Below are positions 1 to 8,985 of a DNA stretch of 64,000 bases, in pieces (within the stretch, counting starts at the first letter, position 1; each line of letters begins with the position of its first letter). The stretch lies in assembly GCA_902765485.1 (NCBI GenBank), contig CACWZZ010000003.1:62001-126000 (forward strand), in the 5' to 3' direction. A program made the position numbers and the translations under genes. The notes beneath the pieces are model-generated. The model saw nothing but the letters and a program-made list of their open reading frames with translations. It was not told the DNA's origin and ran no database searches. This DNA is from an uncultured Bacteroidales bacterium (lineage in GTDB: Bacteria; Bacteroidota; Bacteroidia; Bacteroidales; Paludibacteraceae).

Positions 1-3000
1 AGCGGCAATACATACCAATACAACTTGGAGTACAAAGGTCGTTTGCAGTCAATCGATGAGTTCAACGACATCGTGTTGCGCAGTTCCGGCGGCAATGTGT
101 TGCACCTGCGCGATGTGGCGGACGTGGAGTTGGGTGCGCTGAACTACAGCTTCTCGTCCCGCGTGGATGGTCAGCCGGGTGTTGTATTCATGATCAACCA
201 AGCTCCGGGCGCCAATGCTACGCAGGTCAACGCGGCGATCAACGAGATATACAAAGACCTGCAAAAGACGATGCCTGCGGGCTTGGAGTTCACGACACTT
301 CAGACATCCGATGATTTCCTTTTTGCCGCCATTCATAACGTGGTGGAGACCCTGATCATCGCGATTATTCTGGTGATTTTGGTGGTGTATTTCTTCCTGC
401 AGGATTTCAAGGCGACCTTGATTCCGTCGATCTCGATCATCGTGTCGCTATTAGGTACATTTGCGGTAGTGAAAATAGCGGGATTCTCGCTTAACATATT
501 GACACTGTTTGCTTTAGTGCTGGCGATCGGAACGGTGGTGGATGACGCGATCGTGGTCGTAGAGGCGGTGATGGCGAAGATGGAGCATGGTTATACGTCG
601 GCATACAAGGCTACGAAAGACGCGATGAGCGAAGTGACGGTGGCTGTGATCAGCTGTACGCTGGTGTTCATGGCGGTGTTCATTCCTGTGACATTTATGC
701 CCGGAACGAGCGGTACATTCTTCACCCAATTCGGTATCACGATTGCCAGTTCGGTGGGTCTGAGTTGTATTTCGGCTTTGACGCTCTGTCCGGCATTGAC
801 GGCTATGCTTTTCCGTCCGAAGAAAGAATCCGAGAACGGCAAGAAGAGCCTGAATCAATGGGTGAAAGAGGCTTACGAAGCAGGTTATAACGCCATCTTA
901 GGCAAATACAAAAACGGCGTGGGTAAGTTCATCCAGAAACCGGGTCGCGCATGGATATGGTTGATTGCCGCCGTAGTGGCGATGGTTTTGGCAATGCGCG
1001 CTCTGCCGGCAGGTCTGGTTCCTCAGGAGGACCAAGGTGTGTTCGTGGTCGATGTGACCGCTCCCGCCGGCTCTCCGCTGGTGGAGACCGACAAGATCAT
1101 GGCGCAAGTGGAGGAACATGTGCTGCGGCTGGAGGAAGTGGAGAGTTACGCCAAGATCTCCGGTTTCGGTATCATCTCCGGAACAGGCGTGAGCTACGGT
1201 ACGCTCGTCGTGCGTCTCAAGCCATGGGACGACCGTAAGGGGCTGGAGCACTATATCGACATGGTGATGGCGAAACTGTATTATTCCTGCGAGGATATCA
1301 AGGACGCCAAGATCTTCCCCGCTCAGATGCCGCAGATCCCGGGCTACGGAAACAACAACGGTATCGACCTGCAGATGGAGGATTTACAAGGCGGCGACAT
1401 GTCGAAATTCAACGAGGTAGTCAATGCGTTCCTCGCGGAGCTGCAGAAACACCCGGAAGTGCAGATCGCACAATCGCTCTACAGCGAATCGTTCCCCAAA
1501 TACAAAGTAGATGTGAACGCGACGCAATGCGACCGCGCAGGCATCTCTCCGGACGTAGTGCTCAACACGTTGGGCGCATTCTGCGGAAGCGCGTATATAA
1601 GCAATTTCAACCAATACGGCAAGGTCTATCGTGTGATGGCAGGAGCGGCTCCTGAATACCGTCTGGATCCTTCTTCTCTCAATAATATCTTCGTGCGCAT
1701 AGGCGATGAGATGGCGCCCATTTCGCAGTTCGTGACGCTGACCCCGACCGTGGGATCGGCATCGCAGAAACGATTCAACCTGTATCAATCGATCGGTTGC
1801 TTCATCCAGCCCAATGCGGGTTACAGCGAGGGCGATGTGCAGCGCGTGATAGACGAGGTGGCGAAAGACCATCTGCCGGCTGGTTACAGCTACGAATACG
1901 GCGGAATGAGCCGCGAGTTGCAGGCGAACAGCAAATCCAATATGACCGCGCTCATTTACCTCGTCTGCGTGCTGCTGATCTATATGATTCTGGCTTCTCT
2001 CTACGAATCGTATTTCATTCCGCTGGCGGTGCTTCTGTCTGTTCCGTTCGGTCTGATGGGGTCGTTCGCGTTCTCGTGGCTTTGCGGCCAGCAGAACAAT
2101 ATCTACCTCCAGACGGGTGTGATCATGTTGATCGGATTGCTGGCGAAGACGGCGATTCTGATAACCGAGTTTGCCGTGGAGAAACGCAAGCAAGGAATGC
2201 CTATATTGGAGGCAGCGATGGGCGCTTGCGAAGATCGTCTGCGTCCTATTCTGATGACCGTTGTGACCATGATCGCCGGTATGATTCCTTTGATTATCGA
2301 GGGTGGAGCAGGAGCGAACGGAAACCGTGCGCTCGCTATCGGCGTGACCGGAGGAATGGCGGTCGGAACACTGGCACTCCTCTTTGTCGTTCCGGCGTTC
2401 TATATCATCTTCCAGAAACTGCATGAACGTTTCCAAGGTGAAAGTGAAGAACAACCCCTCCCTGACCCTCCCCACAAGGGAGGGAAATCATCCGCGGCAA
2501 ATCAAATTGCAGTGGTGATTGTTCTTTGTACATTCGTATTCTCTTCCTGCGGTATTTTCAAGAAATATGAGCCGGCAGCCAAGCCGGAAGCGGATTCGCT
2601 GGTGACTGCGGTCAACGACGAGAGCTGGCAGACCTATATCACCGATCCTGTGCTGCAGGGACATGTGCGCAAAGCGCTTGCCAACAACGTCGATTATCGT
2701 TCCCGCCAACTGGCAGTTCAGGAAGCCGATGCGCGTCTCCGTGCAGCCAAATTAGGCTTCCTGCCGACGCTGGCAATCACTCCGGCTAATGTGGGTGTGA
2801 TGGGCACTTATTCGCCGGACGGCGGTATGTCGGGCGCCACGCTGACGTACCAAGTGCCTCTGTCGCTCAACTGGGGTGGCGAAGGATTTGGAACGATCAC
2901 CAACCGCAAGCGGCAGGCGCAAGCGCTGCGCGAACAAGCGGAAGACAACCGCGCGGCAGCCCATGCCAACTTGGTTGCCACCATCGCTCGGACTTATACG

Positions 3001-3852
3001 CAACTGCAGTTGCTTGATTACCAGGCAATTATCATGGATAGCACCGAGGTGATCTGGCAACGCGTGCTAGAGATTCAAAAAGTGTTGGTGAAGAACGGAC
3101 ATGCTTATTCGCCGTCAATCGGACAGATGGAAGCGTCGCTCATCAATGTGCAGATCCAGCGCAAGCAACTCATGGAGCAGATCCACTCGCTGGAGCTGTC
3201 CATGTGCATGCTGCTCAACGAAGAGCCGCACGAGATCGCCCGCTCGCCGTGGAAGAGTTATGAGTTCGAAGTGTGGTCGATAGAGCCTATTCCTGCGGCT
3301 CAACTCAGCAACCGCGCGGACGTACGTGCTGCGGAGCGCAATGTGGCGGCAGCGTTCTATCAGACGAACATGGCGAAAGCGGCTTTCTGCCCCGCGCTGT
3401 CTCTGTCAGGACTAATCGGATGGACCAACAACGGCGGCGTGGTGGTGAACCCCGGACAGCTACTGATGAATGCTGTGCTCGGTTTGACGCAACCGATCTT
3501 TGCCGGCGGTAAGCTGAAAGCGAACCTCAAGATCGCCAAACTGCAGCAAGAAGATGCGGCAAACCGCTATGTGGAGACGATGCTGCGCGCCGGAAATGAG
3601 GTCAACGACGCCATCTTCCGTTGCAAAAACGCACAGGAGCAAGACACGCTCTACCAACGCCTGCTGACCACTCAGAGCGAATCGTACCAAGGTACGTGCG
3701 AGTTGATGAAAAAAGGCAAAGCATCGTATCTGGAAGTGCTGACCGCACAGGAGAATTACCTAAAAGCGCAACTCTCGGATGTGACGAACCGGTATAACGG
3801 TCTGATCAGTCTGATTGACCTCTACGTGGCGCTCGGAGGCGGAACCAAATGA
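1..3852 (+). CDS. RND (HAE1-type) efflux permease fused to outer-membrane factor, 5' end outside the window
   Basis: This is a drug/solute efflux pump of the AcrB type. The frame is open from base 1, so the true start lies upstream; about 240 N-terminal residues are missing by comparison with AcrB. Visible pump features are the porter segment with LRDVA, the TM4 segment with the proton-relay Asp pair (TVVDDAIVVVE), and the last membrane helix ending near LHERF. Where AcrB would stop, the frame continues through a G/C-rich repeat (PDPPHKGG) into a complete outer-membrane factor of about 430 residues that has its own lipoprotein-like signal (hydrophobic stretch, then FSSC near residue 842 counted from base 25) and the TolC-type repeats. 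A GTG at 2512 could instead restart translation of the outer-membrane factor. No membrane-fusion protein is in view; it would be expected upstream. Family assignment is firm; whether one or two polypeptides are made is open. Confidence 0.9.
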   Translation, partial: SGNTYQYNLEYKGRLQSIDEFNDIVLRSSGGNVLHLRDVADVELGALNYSFSSRVDGQPGVVFMINQAPGANATQVNAAINEIYKDLQKTMPAGLEFTTLQTSDDFLFAAIHNVVETLIIAIILVILVVYFFLQDFKATLIPSISIIVSLLGTFAVVKIAGFSLNILTLFALVLAIGTVVDDAIVVVEAVMAKMEHGYTSAYKATKDAMSEVTVAVISCTLVFMAVFIPVTFMPGTSGTFFTQFGITIASSVGLSCISALTLCPALTAMLFRPKKESENGKKSLNQWVKEAYEAGYNAILGKYKNGVGKFIQKPGRAWIWLIAAVVAMVLAMRALPAGLVPQEDQGVFVVDVTAPAGSPLVETDKIMAQVEEHVLRLEEVESYAKISGFGIISGTGVSYGTLVVRLKPWDDRKGLEHYIDMVMAKLYYSCEDIKDAKIFPAQMPQIPGYGNNNGIDLQMEDLQGGDMSKFNEVVNAFLAELQKHPEVQIAQSLYSESFPKYKVDVNATQCDRAGISPDVVLNTLGAFCGSAYISNFNQYGKVYRVMAGAAPEYRLDPSSLNNIFVRIGDEMAPISQFVTLTPTVGSASQKRFNLYQSIGCFIQPNAGYSEGDVQRVIDEVAKDHLPAGYSYEYGGMSRELQANSKSNMTALIYLVCVLLIYMILASLYESYFIPLAVLLSVPFGLMGSFAFSWLCGQQNNIYLQTGVIMLIGLLAKTAILITEFAVEKRKQGMPILEAAMGACEDRLRPILMTVVTMIAGMIPLIIEGGAGANGNRALAIGVTGGMAVGTLALLFVVPAFYIIFQKLHERFQGESEEQPLPDPPHKGGKSSAANQIAVVIVLCTFVFSSCGIFKKYEPAAKPEADSLVTAVNDESWQTYITDPVLQGHVRKALANNVDYRSRQLAVQEADARLRAAKLGFLPTLAITPANVGVMGTYSPDGGMSGATLTYQVPLSLNWGGEGFGTITNRKRQAQALREQAEDNRAAAHANLVATIARTYTQLQLLDYQAIIMDSTEVIWQRVLEIQKVLVKNGHAYSPSIGQMEASLINVQIQRKQLMEQIHSLELSMCMLLNEEPHEIARSPWKSYEFEVWSIEPIPAAQLSNRADVRAAERNVAAAFYQTNMAKAAFCPALSLSGLIGWTNNGGVVVNPGQLLMNAVLGLTQPIFAGGKLKANLKIAKLQQEDAANRYVETMLRAGNEVNDAIFRCKNAQEQDTLYQRLLTTQSESYQGTCELMKKGKASYLEVLTAQENYLKAQLSDVTNRYNGLISLIDLYVALGGGTK
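2437..2486 (+). repeat. Heptamer tract plus G/C-rich palindrome at the pump/outer-membrane-factor junction
   Basis: A short tract of 7-base units (AAGGTGA, AAGTGAA, GAACAAC) runs into a palindrome with arms CCCTCCC and GGGAGGG. It belongs to the same class as the palindromes inside korB, the activase gene and rsgA. It encodes the low-complexity linker that joins the two halves of the fused efflux protein. Confidence 0.7.
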
Positions 3853-3859
3853 TTTTTTT

Positions 3860-3893
3860 CTTGCATATGTCAAAAAAAAGCAGTACCTTTGCA
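3860..3893 (+). promoter_or_regulatory. Bacteroidota-type promoter for the GT2 gene
   Basis: CTTG at 3860-3863 and TACCTTTG at 3884-3891 are 20 bases apart, matching the -33/-7 pattern of the Bacteroidota primary sigma factor. The spacer ends in an A-tract followed by GCAG. The start codon lies 21 bases downstream. Confidence 0.85.
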
Positions 3894-3911
3894 GCCGCAA
3901 ATTAGTTTAAT

Positions 3912-4883
3912 ATGGATATTTCAGTTATAGTGCCTCTGTACAACGAGGCGGAATCGCTGCCGAAACTCTATGAGTGGATCGCACGCGTGATGAAGGAAAA
4001 CAAGTTTTCCTATGAGGTCATTTTCGTCAATGACGGCTCAACAGACGAGTCGTGGAGCGTCATAGAGAAGTTACAAAGTGACCAAGTACCAAGTACAAAG
4101 GAGCGTGGTGAGGTTCATGGGATCTGTTTCCGGCGGAATTATGGCAAGAGCGCGGCGTTGTATTGCGGATTCAAGGCTGCGAAAGGCGATGTGGTGATCA
4201 CCATGGATGCCGACCTGCAGGACAGCCCGGACGAGATCCCTGAACTCTACCGGATGATCACGGAAGAGGGTTACGACCTCGTGAGCGGTTGGAAACAGAA
4301 ACGGTATGACAATAAGTTGACCAAGAATCTGCCGTCCAAACTGTTCAACGCTACGGCGCGCCGCGTGACCGGAATCCAGCTGCACGACATGAACTGCGGA
4401 CTGAAAGCATACCGGCTGGAGGTGGTGAAGAACATCGAGGTCTTCAGCGAAATGCACCGGTACATCCCTTATCTGGCGAAGAACGCCGGATTCACCAAGA
4501 TCGGCGAGAAAGTGGTGCAACACCGCAAGCGCGAGTTCGGCGTTTCCAAGTTCGGACTGAACAGGTTCGTGAACGGATATTTGGACTTGATGACCCTTTG
4601 GTTCCTCAACAAATTCGGCAAGCAGCCGATGCACTTCTTCGGGCTGGTAGGAAGCCTGATGTTCCTGATCGGATTTATCGCTGTGATCGTTGTGGGAGGC
4701 ATGAAATGGTACGCGCTGGCGCACCATGTGCCGGCAATGTTGGTGGGCGTGAATCCGTATTTCCATATTGCTATTCTGATGATGATCTTGGGTTGTATGT
4801 TGTTCCTCGCGGGCTTCTTAGCCGAGCTGATAATCCGCAATTCGCCTTCGCGGAACGATTACCTGATCAAATATGAAATTTGA
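3912..4883 (+). CDS. Family 2 glycosyltransferase, polyprenyl-phosphate hexosyltransferase (GtrB/ArnC-like)
   Basis: This membrane-anchored enzyme should move a sugar from a nucleotide donor to undecaprenyl phosphate on the cytoplasmic face, to supply sugars for surface polysaccharide or lipid A modification. The GT-A domain shows the family start ISVIVPLYNE, the NDGSTDES loop, and the metal-site motif MDADLQDSP near residue 97. Two hydrophobic helices follow at about 236-262 and 284-309. The length of 323 residues fits the family. An in-frame heptamer repeat adds SDQVPSTKE between the second strand and the catalytic core, a place where relatives have a short loop. The gene has its own promoter. 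The sugar substrate cannot be read from the sequence. Confidence 0.88.
   Translation: MDISVIVPLYNEAESLPKLYEWIARVMKENKFSYEVIFVNDGSTDESWSVIEKLQSDQVPSTKERGEVHGICFRRNYGKSAALYCGFKAAKGDVVITMDADLQDSPDEIPELYRMITEEGYDLVSGWKQKRYDNKLTKNLPSKLFNATARRVTGIQLHDMNCGLKAYRLEVVKNIEVFSEMHRYIPYLAKNAGFTKIGEKVVQHRKREFGVSKFGLNRFVNGYLDLMTLWFLNKFGKQPMHFFGLVGSLMFLIGFIAVIVVGGMKWYALAHHVPAMLVGVNPYFHIAILMMILGCMLFLAGFLAELIIRNSPSRNDYLIKYEI
4077..4100 (+). repeat. In-frame CCAAGTA heptamer tract inside the glycosyltransferase gene
   Basis: The tract is three 7-base units of the form ACCAAGT/ACAAAGG after AGTG. It differs at one base in 24 from the tract at 23656-23679 in an unrelated gene; both encode SDQVPSTKE. Confidence 0.85.
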
Positions 4884-4952
4884 CATTTCTTATCTCGGCA
4901 AAGCCTCGAACGATCGGCTGAAACCGTATGGAAATTTGAGATTTGAAAGTTG
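4876..4952 (+). repeat. Dispersed repeat, copy 1: 48-base core flanked by heptamer units
   Basis: The core at 4886-4933 matches the reverse strand of 14445-14492 at 47 of 48 bases. It is flanked by 7-base units of the AAATTTG type (for example 4932-4952). It starts a few bases after the glycosyltransferase stop codon region and runs into the proposed TTG start of the next gene. The core contains small inverted repeats (GGCAAAGCC, CGATCG, CGGCTGAAACCG). Confidence 0.85.
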
Positions 4953-6185
4953 GAAGACGATAAGACAAAAGAATTAGGTAGCCAAGTGAATACGATAGAG
5001 CGTGCGCTGGGCGAATGTATGGTGGAGACCGCTGCGACGGTCGTTCGCGTGTGGCTGAACGAGTTGGGAGAAATAAATCCGTACGAGCAAGCGTTGCACT
5101 CTATCCGCACTCGATACCATGAGGTGTTCGTCAAATGGCTGAACATAGACGATCCGGAAGCGGAGAGTGAACTGGACAAAATCACGGGCGAGATGTACCA
5201 ATTATGCGACGCCGTGTATGCTGATATTCGTCTCAAACGCGGTCTCTCGCCGGAGATGCACGGTTTTAATCCGAAGACCGTTTCGTCTGTGCTGAACTAT
5301 TTCCAGAATTGCATCCAGTTGACGGAAAAGGACTTCAAGTGGTTAGACGATGCGATGCATGATCCGAAGCAGACCGGAGCGGCGTTGATTGCTATTACGG
5401 CGCTGACAAGGAACCTGCGCGAGTGTTTCTCCATTGACGGCATGTATGCGCTGATCGGGGGCATAGACAGCGAGGTGGAGGTGGTTGCCAACCACTGTCT
5501 GGTCAATGTGATCTCGCTGCTGATTCATTACGACGTGCGGATCGATTTCTTCCCGTCCATCCAAGAGGAGTTTGCCCTTCAGATCTCGGAACCGGAGAAA
5601 GAGGACAAAGCGTTTGAGATGCTCTGTACGCTGGTGGAATACTCCAAGAAATCGTTGCTGGAAGAGTTCGCAACCGGCATGATGCCGCTGAACTGGCTGC
5701 CGGAGAGCATGCAGAAGCTCGTTCAAGCGTCCGGCATCCAGAATGACCACAAGACGTTCTATTCCTGGGTCCCCAAAGCCGAAGTGGAGTACATGACGGA
5801 ACTGGTGAACAACCTGCCCGGGACGTGGGTCTATCAAGAGCTCGTCGGAAACGATATCGAGAAAGAGAAGGTCCTCGTGAAAATCGCGGTTGAGTGCGGT
5901 TACAGGGATTACCTGTGGCTCAAGCCGCGCGCAGCCGGACAAGTCTATCGTGATAAGTTGCGCGAAGGAGCGAATGAGCCGATTGATTACATCAATTATG
6001 CTCATTGCCTGATGGTTTTAGGCGACCGGATGATGGCGTTTGAGAACTACAAATTAGCGCGTCAAGCCTGCGGTTCGCTCAAGGACTTCTATGCACTTTT
6101 CCGTCCGGACAGACGTGCTCTGGTGGACCACGGCGTACCAATGGACTTCGTCTATTTCATCGAAGACAATTTGGTGAAGGGTTAG
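4950..6185 (+). CDS. Hypothetical helical protein with TPR-like C-terminus
   Basis: I do not recognise the family. The frame gives 411 residues, almost wholly predicted alpha-helical, without a signal peptide or membrane segment, so probably cytoplasmic. The last 70 residues (around NYAHCLMVLGDRMMAFENYK) look like a degenerate tetratricopeptide unit, suggesting a scaffold role. The TTG start at 4950 lies inside the dispersed repeat; GTG at 4986 or ATG at 5019 are equally possible and would drop 12 or 23 residues. It lies 66 bases after the glycosyltransferase without an obvious promoter, so the two are probably co-transcribed. It meets the deacylase gene tail to tail with a 4-base overlap. 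Confidence 0.7.
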   Translation: MEDDKTKELGSQVNTIERALGECMVETAATVVRVWLNELGEINPYEQALHSIRTRYHEVFVKWLNIDDPEAESELDKITGEMYQLCDAVYADIRLKRGLSPEMHGFNPKTVSSVLNYFQNCIQLTEKDFKWLDDAMHDPKQTGAALIAITALTRNLRECFSIDGMYALIGGIDSEVEVVANHCLVNVISLLIHYDVRIDFFPSIQEEFALQISEPEKEDKAFEMLCTLVEYSKKSLLEEFATGMMPLNWLPESMQKLVQASGIQNDHKTFYSWVPKAEVEYMTELVNNLPGTWVYQELVGNDIEKEKVLVKIAVECGYRDYLWLKPRAAGQVYRDKLREGANEPIDYINYAHCLMVLGDRMMAFENYKLARQACGSLKDFYALFRPDRRALVDHGVPMDFVYFIEDNLVKG

Positions 6186-7498
6186 AAGGCTACGCCGAGG
6201 CCGGCATCGATGAACTCGGCACGGACACCGTGGGTCTTAAGACCCAGCTGGACGAAGAGATGGTCCAGCACATGGTATTTCAGCACAAACTGCATATAGC
6301 ACCATCCGTCCTGATAATTGCTGGCTTTGGTAAAATCATAGGAATAGAAGATGCCGCGGTTAAAAGGCTCGTCTCCGGGATGTAAAGCATTGAAATCCTT
6401 TTGTTTGGACGGGTCTGTCTGATTCTCAAACGGCTCCAGATTCTTGATCGGGTCATAGACATAGAACCCGACATGGATGCCGGCAGTCAGATGCCCGATG
6501 ATGAACTCCGGCTGGATAGAAACACCTGCGCGGAAACAATTCTTAATATTACTTTCATACAAGTAAGTTTTTCCGAAATAGGTAACCGGTGCATCGGGAT
6601 AAGCGGCCTTGTATTCTTCCCGGTTGCTGACGCTCCGATAGTAGCCGTCGTAGAAGGCATCGATACCTGCTCCGATACGGAAGATGGAGACGGGTACCCA
6701 ATAGGCAGCCACTTTGACCGTAGCTGCTCCGAAGAACTGCATCTTGGGATAGTTGTCGCGGTAATAATTCTGCTTCACGCCTCCGGTCGCGCTGATCTCC
6801 ACCGCCCAAGGTTTGTCCACGCCGTCATATAGTTTGCGCGGCACGTCGGGATCGGTTTTTTCATATTGTTTAGCCCCCGGCTGGTAACGCACCCCTAATT
6901 CGCCGCCGAACATGTTATAACCCGCGTTCGGGTGCATGATCGAACCGTTCGATATATGATGCCAGCCGCCGTTGAGGGTGATCTCCCAGCCGTCCTTGAT
7001 CGGGAAATCCATATACATCTCCAATGCCAGATACGCGTTCAGAATCGAACCGATGGACCAGTTGGCGTCCTTGTGATTCTGATAGAGGTGTTCGCCTTTG
7101 TAAGTGTTGGCATAGGTCTTGGTGACCGCCGCGAGACCGACCGTCGGACGCGCGCCGATGCGGAAATGCGTACCATTATAAAACGGCATATTAATATACC
7201 CATAGGCTGCGATGGCGGACCCCAGAATCGTGTCATTTCCCAGATTCAGATAGCGTGCTCCGACGCCGATGGAAGCATTGTTCCATTGCTGGAGGCTATG
7301 CCACCTGCCGGTGGGCAGAAACTCCACTGTGAACGCCGCTCCCGGCACGACCGGAGTGGGGCGAAGCCAAGGCGACACTTTCTCGTCCGGCAGCATGAAT
7401 AAACCTGTTCCGGAGAGACGGTACGCCAACTCATAATGGGGGAGCGCAAAAGCCTGCAAAGAGGCTAAGAGCAATATGATAGAAAGTGTTTTTTTCAT
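6182..7498 (-). CDS. PagL-like lipid A deacylase (acyloxyacyl hydrolase family), outer-membrane barrel
   Basis: The ATG at 7498 gives 438 residues with a signal peptide (KKTLSIILLLASLQAFA). Aromatic, alternating beta-strand sequence follows, as in an outer-membrane barrel. The motif WHHISNGS near residues 179-186 holds the His-x-Ser pair (H181, S183) that is catalytic in PagL, and a Glu follows in NMFGGELG. PagL removes a 3-linked acyl chain from lipid A. The protein is more than twice the length of proteobacterial PagL, with a second barrel-like half, so the substrate may differ. A longer frame starting at 7531 exists but would begin inside the promoter. Confidence 0.75.
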   Translation of the reverse strand: MKKTLSIILLLASLQAFALPHYELAYRLSGTGLFMLPDEKVSPWLRPTPVVPGAAFTVEFLPTGRWHSLQQWNNASIGVGARYLNLGNDTILGSAIAAYGYINMPFYNGTHFRIGARPTVGLAAVTKTYANTYKGEHLYQNHKDANWSIGSILNAYLALEMYMDFPIKDGWEITLNGGWHHISNGSIMHPNAGYNMFGGELGVRYQPGAKQYEKTDPDVPRKLYDGVDKPWAVEISATGGVKQNYYRDNYPKMQFFGAATVKVAAYWVPVSIFRIGAGIDAFYDGYYRSVSNREEYKAAYPDAPVTYFGKTYLYESNIKNCFRAGVSIQPEFIIGHLTAGIHVGFYVYDPIKNLEPFENQTDPSKQKDFNALHPGDEPFNRGIFYSYDFTKASNYQDGWCYMQFVLKYHVLDHLFVQLGLKTHGVRAEFIDAGLGVAF

Positions 7499-7508
7499 TT
7501 TTCCGCTG

Positions 7509-7540
7509 CAAAGGTACGTTTTTTTTTGCATATATCAAAA
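7509..7540 (-). promoter_or_regulatory. Promoter for the PagL-like gene
   Basis: On the minus strand TTTTG (7540-7536) is followed after 19 bases by TACCTTTG (7516-7509). The start codon is only about 11 bases beyond the -7 element, so the leader is very short. It overlaps the murC promoter. Confidence 0.8.
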
Positions 7541-7556
7541 TTTTTTTGTACTTTTG
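7525..7556 (+). promoter_or_regulatory. Promoter for murC-ftsQAZ
   Basis: TTTG at 7525-7528 and TACTTTTG at 7549-7556 are 20 bases apart. The -33 region is shared with the divergent promoter of the PagL-like gene, so the two may compete for polymerase. Confidence 0.8.
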
Positions 7557-7581
7557 TGCCCAAATTGCGTGATAAGAAATC

Positions 7582-8985
7582 ATGATTTCGTCTCAAGACA
7601 TACAAAATTTCTTTTTTCTGGGTATCGGCGGCATAGGGATGAGTGCCCTTGCGCGCTATTTTCACCAACATGGCTACCCCGTGAGCGGTTATGACCGCAC
7701 ACCTTCTGCGCTGACCCGCGAGATGGAGGCGGAGGGGATTCGGATCACGTATGTGGACGATCCTGCAATTCTCCATTCTCAATTCTCTGATAATCGTGCC
7801 CCTTCGGGGCTAAGAACTCTCAATTCCCGCAACACGCTCGTTGTGCGTACGCCGGCTGTTCCGGAGGATAGCGCAATATACACGTATTTGCGAGAGCAGG
7901 GATTCGACATCCGCAAGCGTTCGGAAGTGCTGGGAATGGTGACACGGGAGAAGAAAGCGCTTTGCGTTGCCGGCACGCACGGCAAGACGACCACCAGCAC
8001 GATGTTGGCTCATCTGCTGAATCCCGTGAATGCGTTCCTCGGCGGAATCAGCATGAACTACGGCACGAATGTGCTGATGGACAAGGAAAGTGAATATGTG
8101 GTGGTGGAGGCGGATGAATACGACCGCTCGTTCCATCGGCTGACGCCGTATATATCCGTTGTGACGGCGGTCGATGCCGACCATCTGGATATTTATGGAA
8201 CGGCAGAGGCGTACCGCGAGGCGTTTGCTCATTACACGAGCCTCATCACCGGTGCGCTGGTGATGAAACATGGCATTGCGTTGGAACCGAGGCTGCAACC
8301 CGGCGTCAAATGCTACACGTACGGAGAAGGCGGCGATTTCTATGCCGAAAATATCCGCGTGAGCGAAGGACAGATCGTCTTTGATTTCCACACGCCGGAG
8401 GACGTGGTGCATGATATCGAATTAGGTGTGCCGGTGTGGGTGAACATAGAGAATGCCGTGGCTGCGATGAGTGTTGCATGGCTGGTGAATAAGGAGAAAA
8501 ATATTCATTATTCATTATTCATTAACCACTTGAAAGAAGCGGTAGCGTCCTTCAAGGGCGTGCAGCGGCGCTTCAATATCCATCTCAACACGCCGAAGGT
8601 GGCGTATATAGACGACTACGCGCACCATCCGCAAGAGATAGCAACGGCGATAGATTCGATCCGAAAGGTGTTTCCCTCTCGCTGGCTGATCGGTGTGTTC
8701 CAGCCACACCTATATACTCGCACGCGCGATTTTGCGGACGAGTTTAGAAAAGTGCTGGCTACCATGGACGAATGTATCCTGCTGCCGATCTATCCGGCGC
8801 GCGAAGAACCGATCCCGGGCGTCACAAGTGAAATGCTCGGCGGCAAAGTGGTGCAAAAGAGCGAACTGGTGGATGAGTTGAAACGCAGAGTTGCGGTGTC
8901 CCAAGAGCCGGTGGTTGTTCTGACCGTTGGAGCCGGAGACATAGACCGGCTCGTACCTGCTGTAGCAAAAGGCTTGAGTGAATGA
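7582..8985 (+). CDS. murC: UDP-N-acetylmuramate--L-alanine ligase
   Basis: MurC adds L-alanine to UDP-MurNAc in the cytoplasm, the first amino acid step of peptidoglycan synthesis, using ATP. The N-terminal Rossmann motif GIGGIGMSALA (about residues 14-24), the ATP loop GTHGKTTTST (about 133-142) and the EADEYDRSF motif are intact. The 467 residues include two low-complexity inserts that come from repeats: HSQFSDNRAPSGLRTLNS near residues 63-80 and NIHYSLFINH near 308. Both sit in loops and keep the frame. The gene opens a four-gene division operon and overlaps ftsQ by ATGA. Normally murG and ftsW lie upstream; here the upstream neighbour is divergent and unrelated. Confidence 0.96.
   Translation: MISSQDIQNFFFLGIGGIGMSALARYFHQHGYPVSGYDRTPSALTREMEAEGIRITYVDDPAILHSQFSDNRAPSGLRTLNSRNTLVVRTPAVPEDSAIYTYLREQGFDIRKRSEVLGMVTREKKALCVAGTHGKTTTSTMLAHLLNPVNAFLGGISMNYGTNVLMDKESEYVVVEADEYDRSFHRLTPYISVVTAVDADHLDIYGTAEAYREAFAHYTSLITGALVMKHGIALEPRLQPGVKCYTYGEGGDFYAENIRVSEGQIVFDFHTPEDVVHDIELGVPVWVNIENAVAAMSVAWLVNKEKNIHYSLFINHLKEAVASFKGVQRRFNIHLNTPKVAYIDDYAHHPQEIATAIDSIRKVFPSRWLIGVFQPHLYTRTRDFADEFRKVLATMDECILLPIYPAREEPIPGVTSEMLGGKVVQKSELVDELKRRVAVSQEPVVVLTVGAGDIDRLVPAVAKGLSE
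7766..7826 (+). repeat. Composite repeat in murC: CAATTCT heptamers plus hairpin core
   Basis: Three 7-base units (CAATTCT type) are followed by a hairpin core at 7789-7817 with arms GCCCC and GGGGC, then another CTCAATT unit. The core recurs between the tRNA-Thr repeats at 41121-41148. The frame of murC is kept. Confidence 0.8.
8503..8524 (+). repeat. In-frame ATTCATT heptamer tract in murC
   Basis: Three copies of ATTCATT, 21 bases, encode IHYSLFI in the central-to-C-terminal linker of MurC. Confidence 0.8.

Noticed and set aside
1384..2475. 363-codon open frame antisense to the RND pump
   Set aside because: Low-complexity His/Arg-rich shadow of a membrane protein gene.
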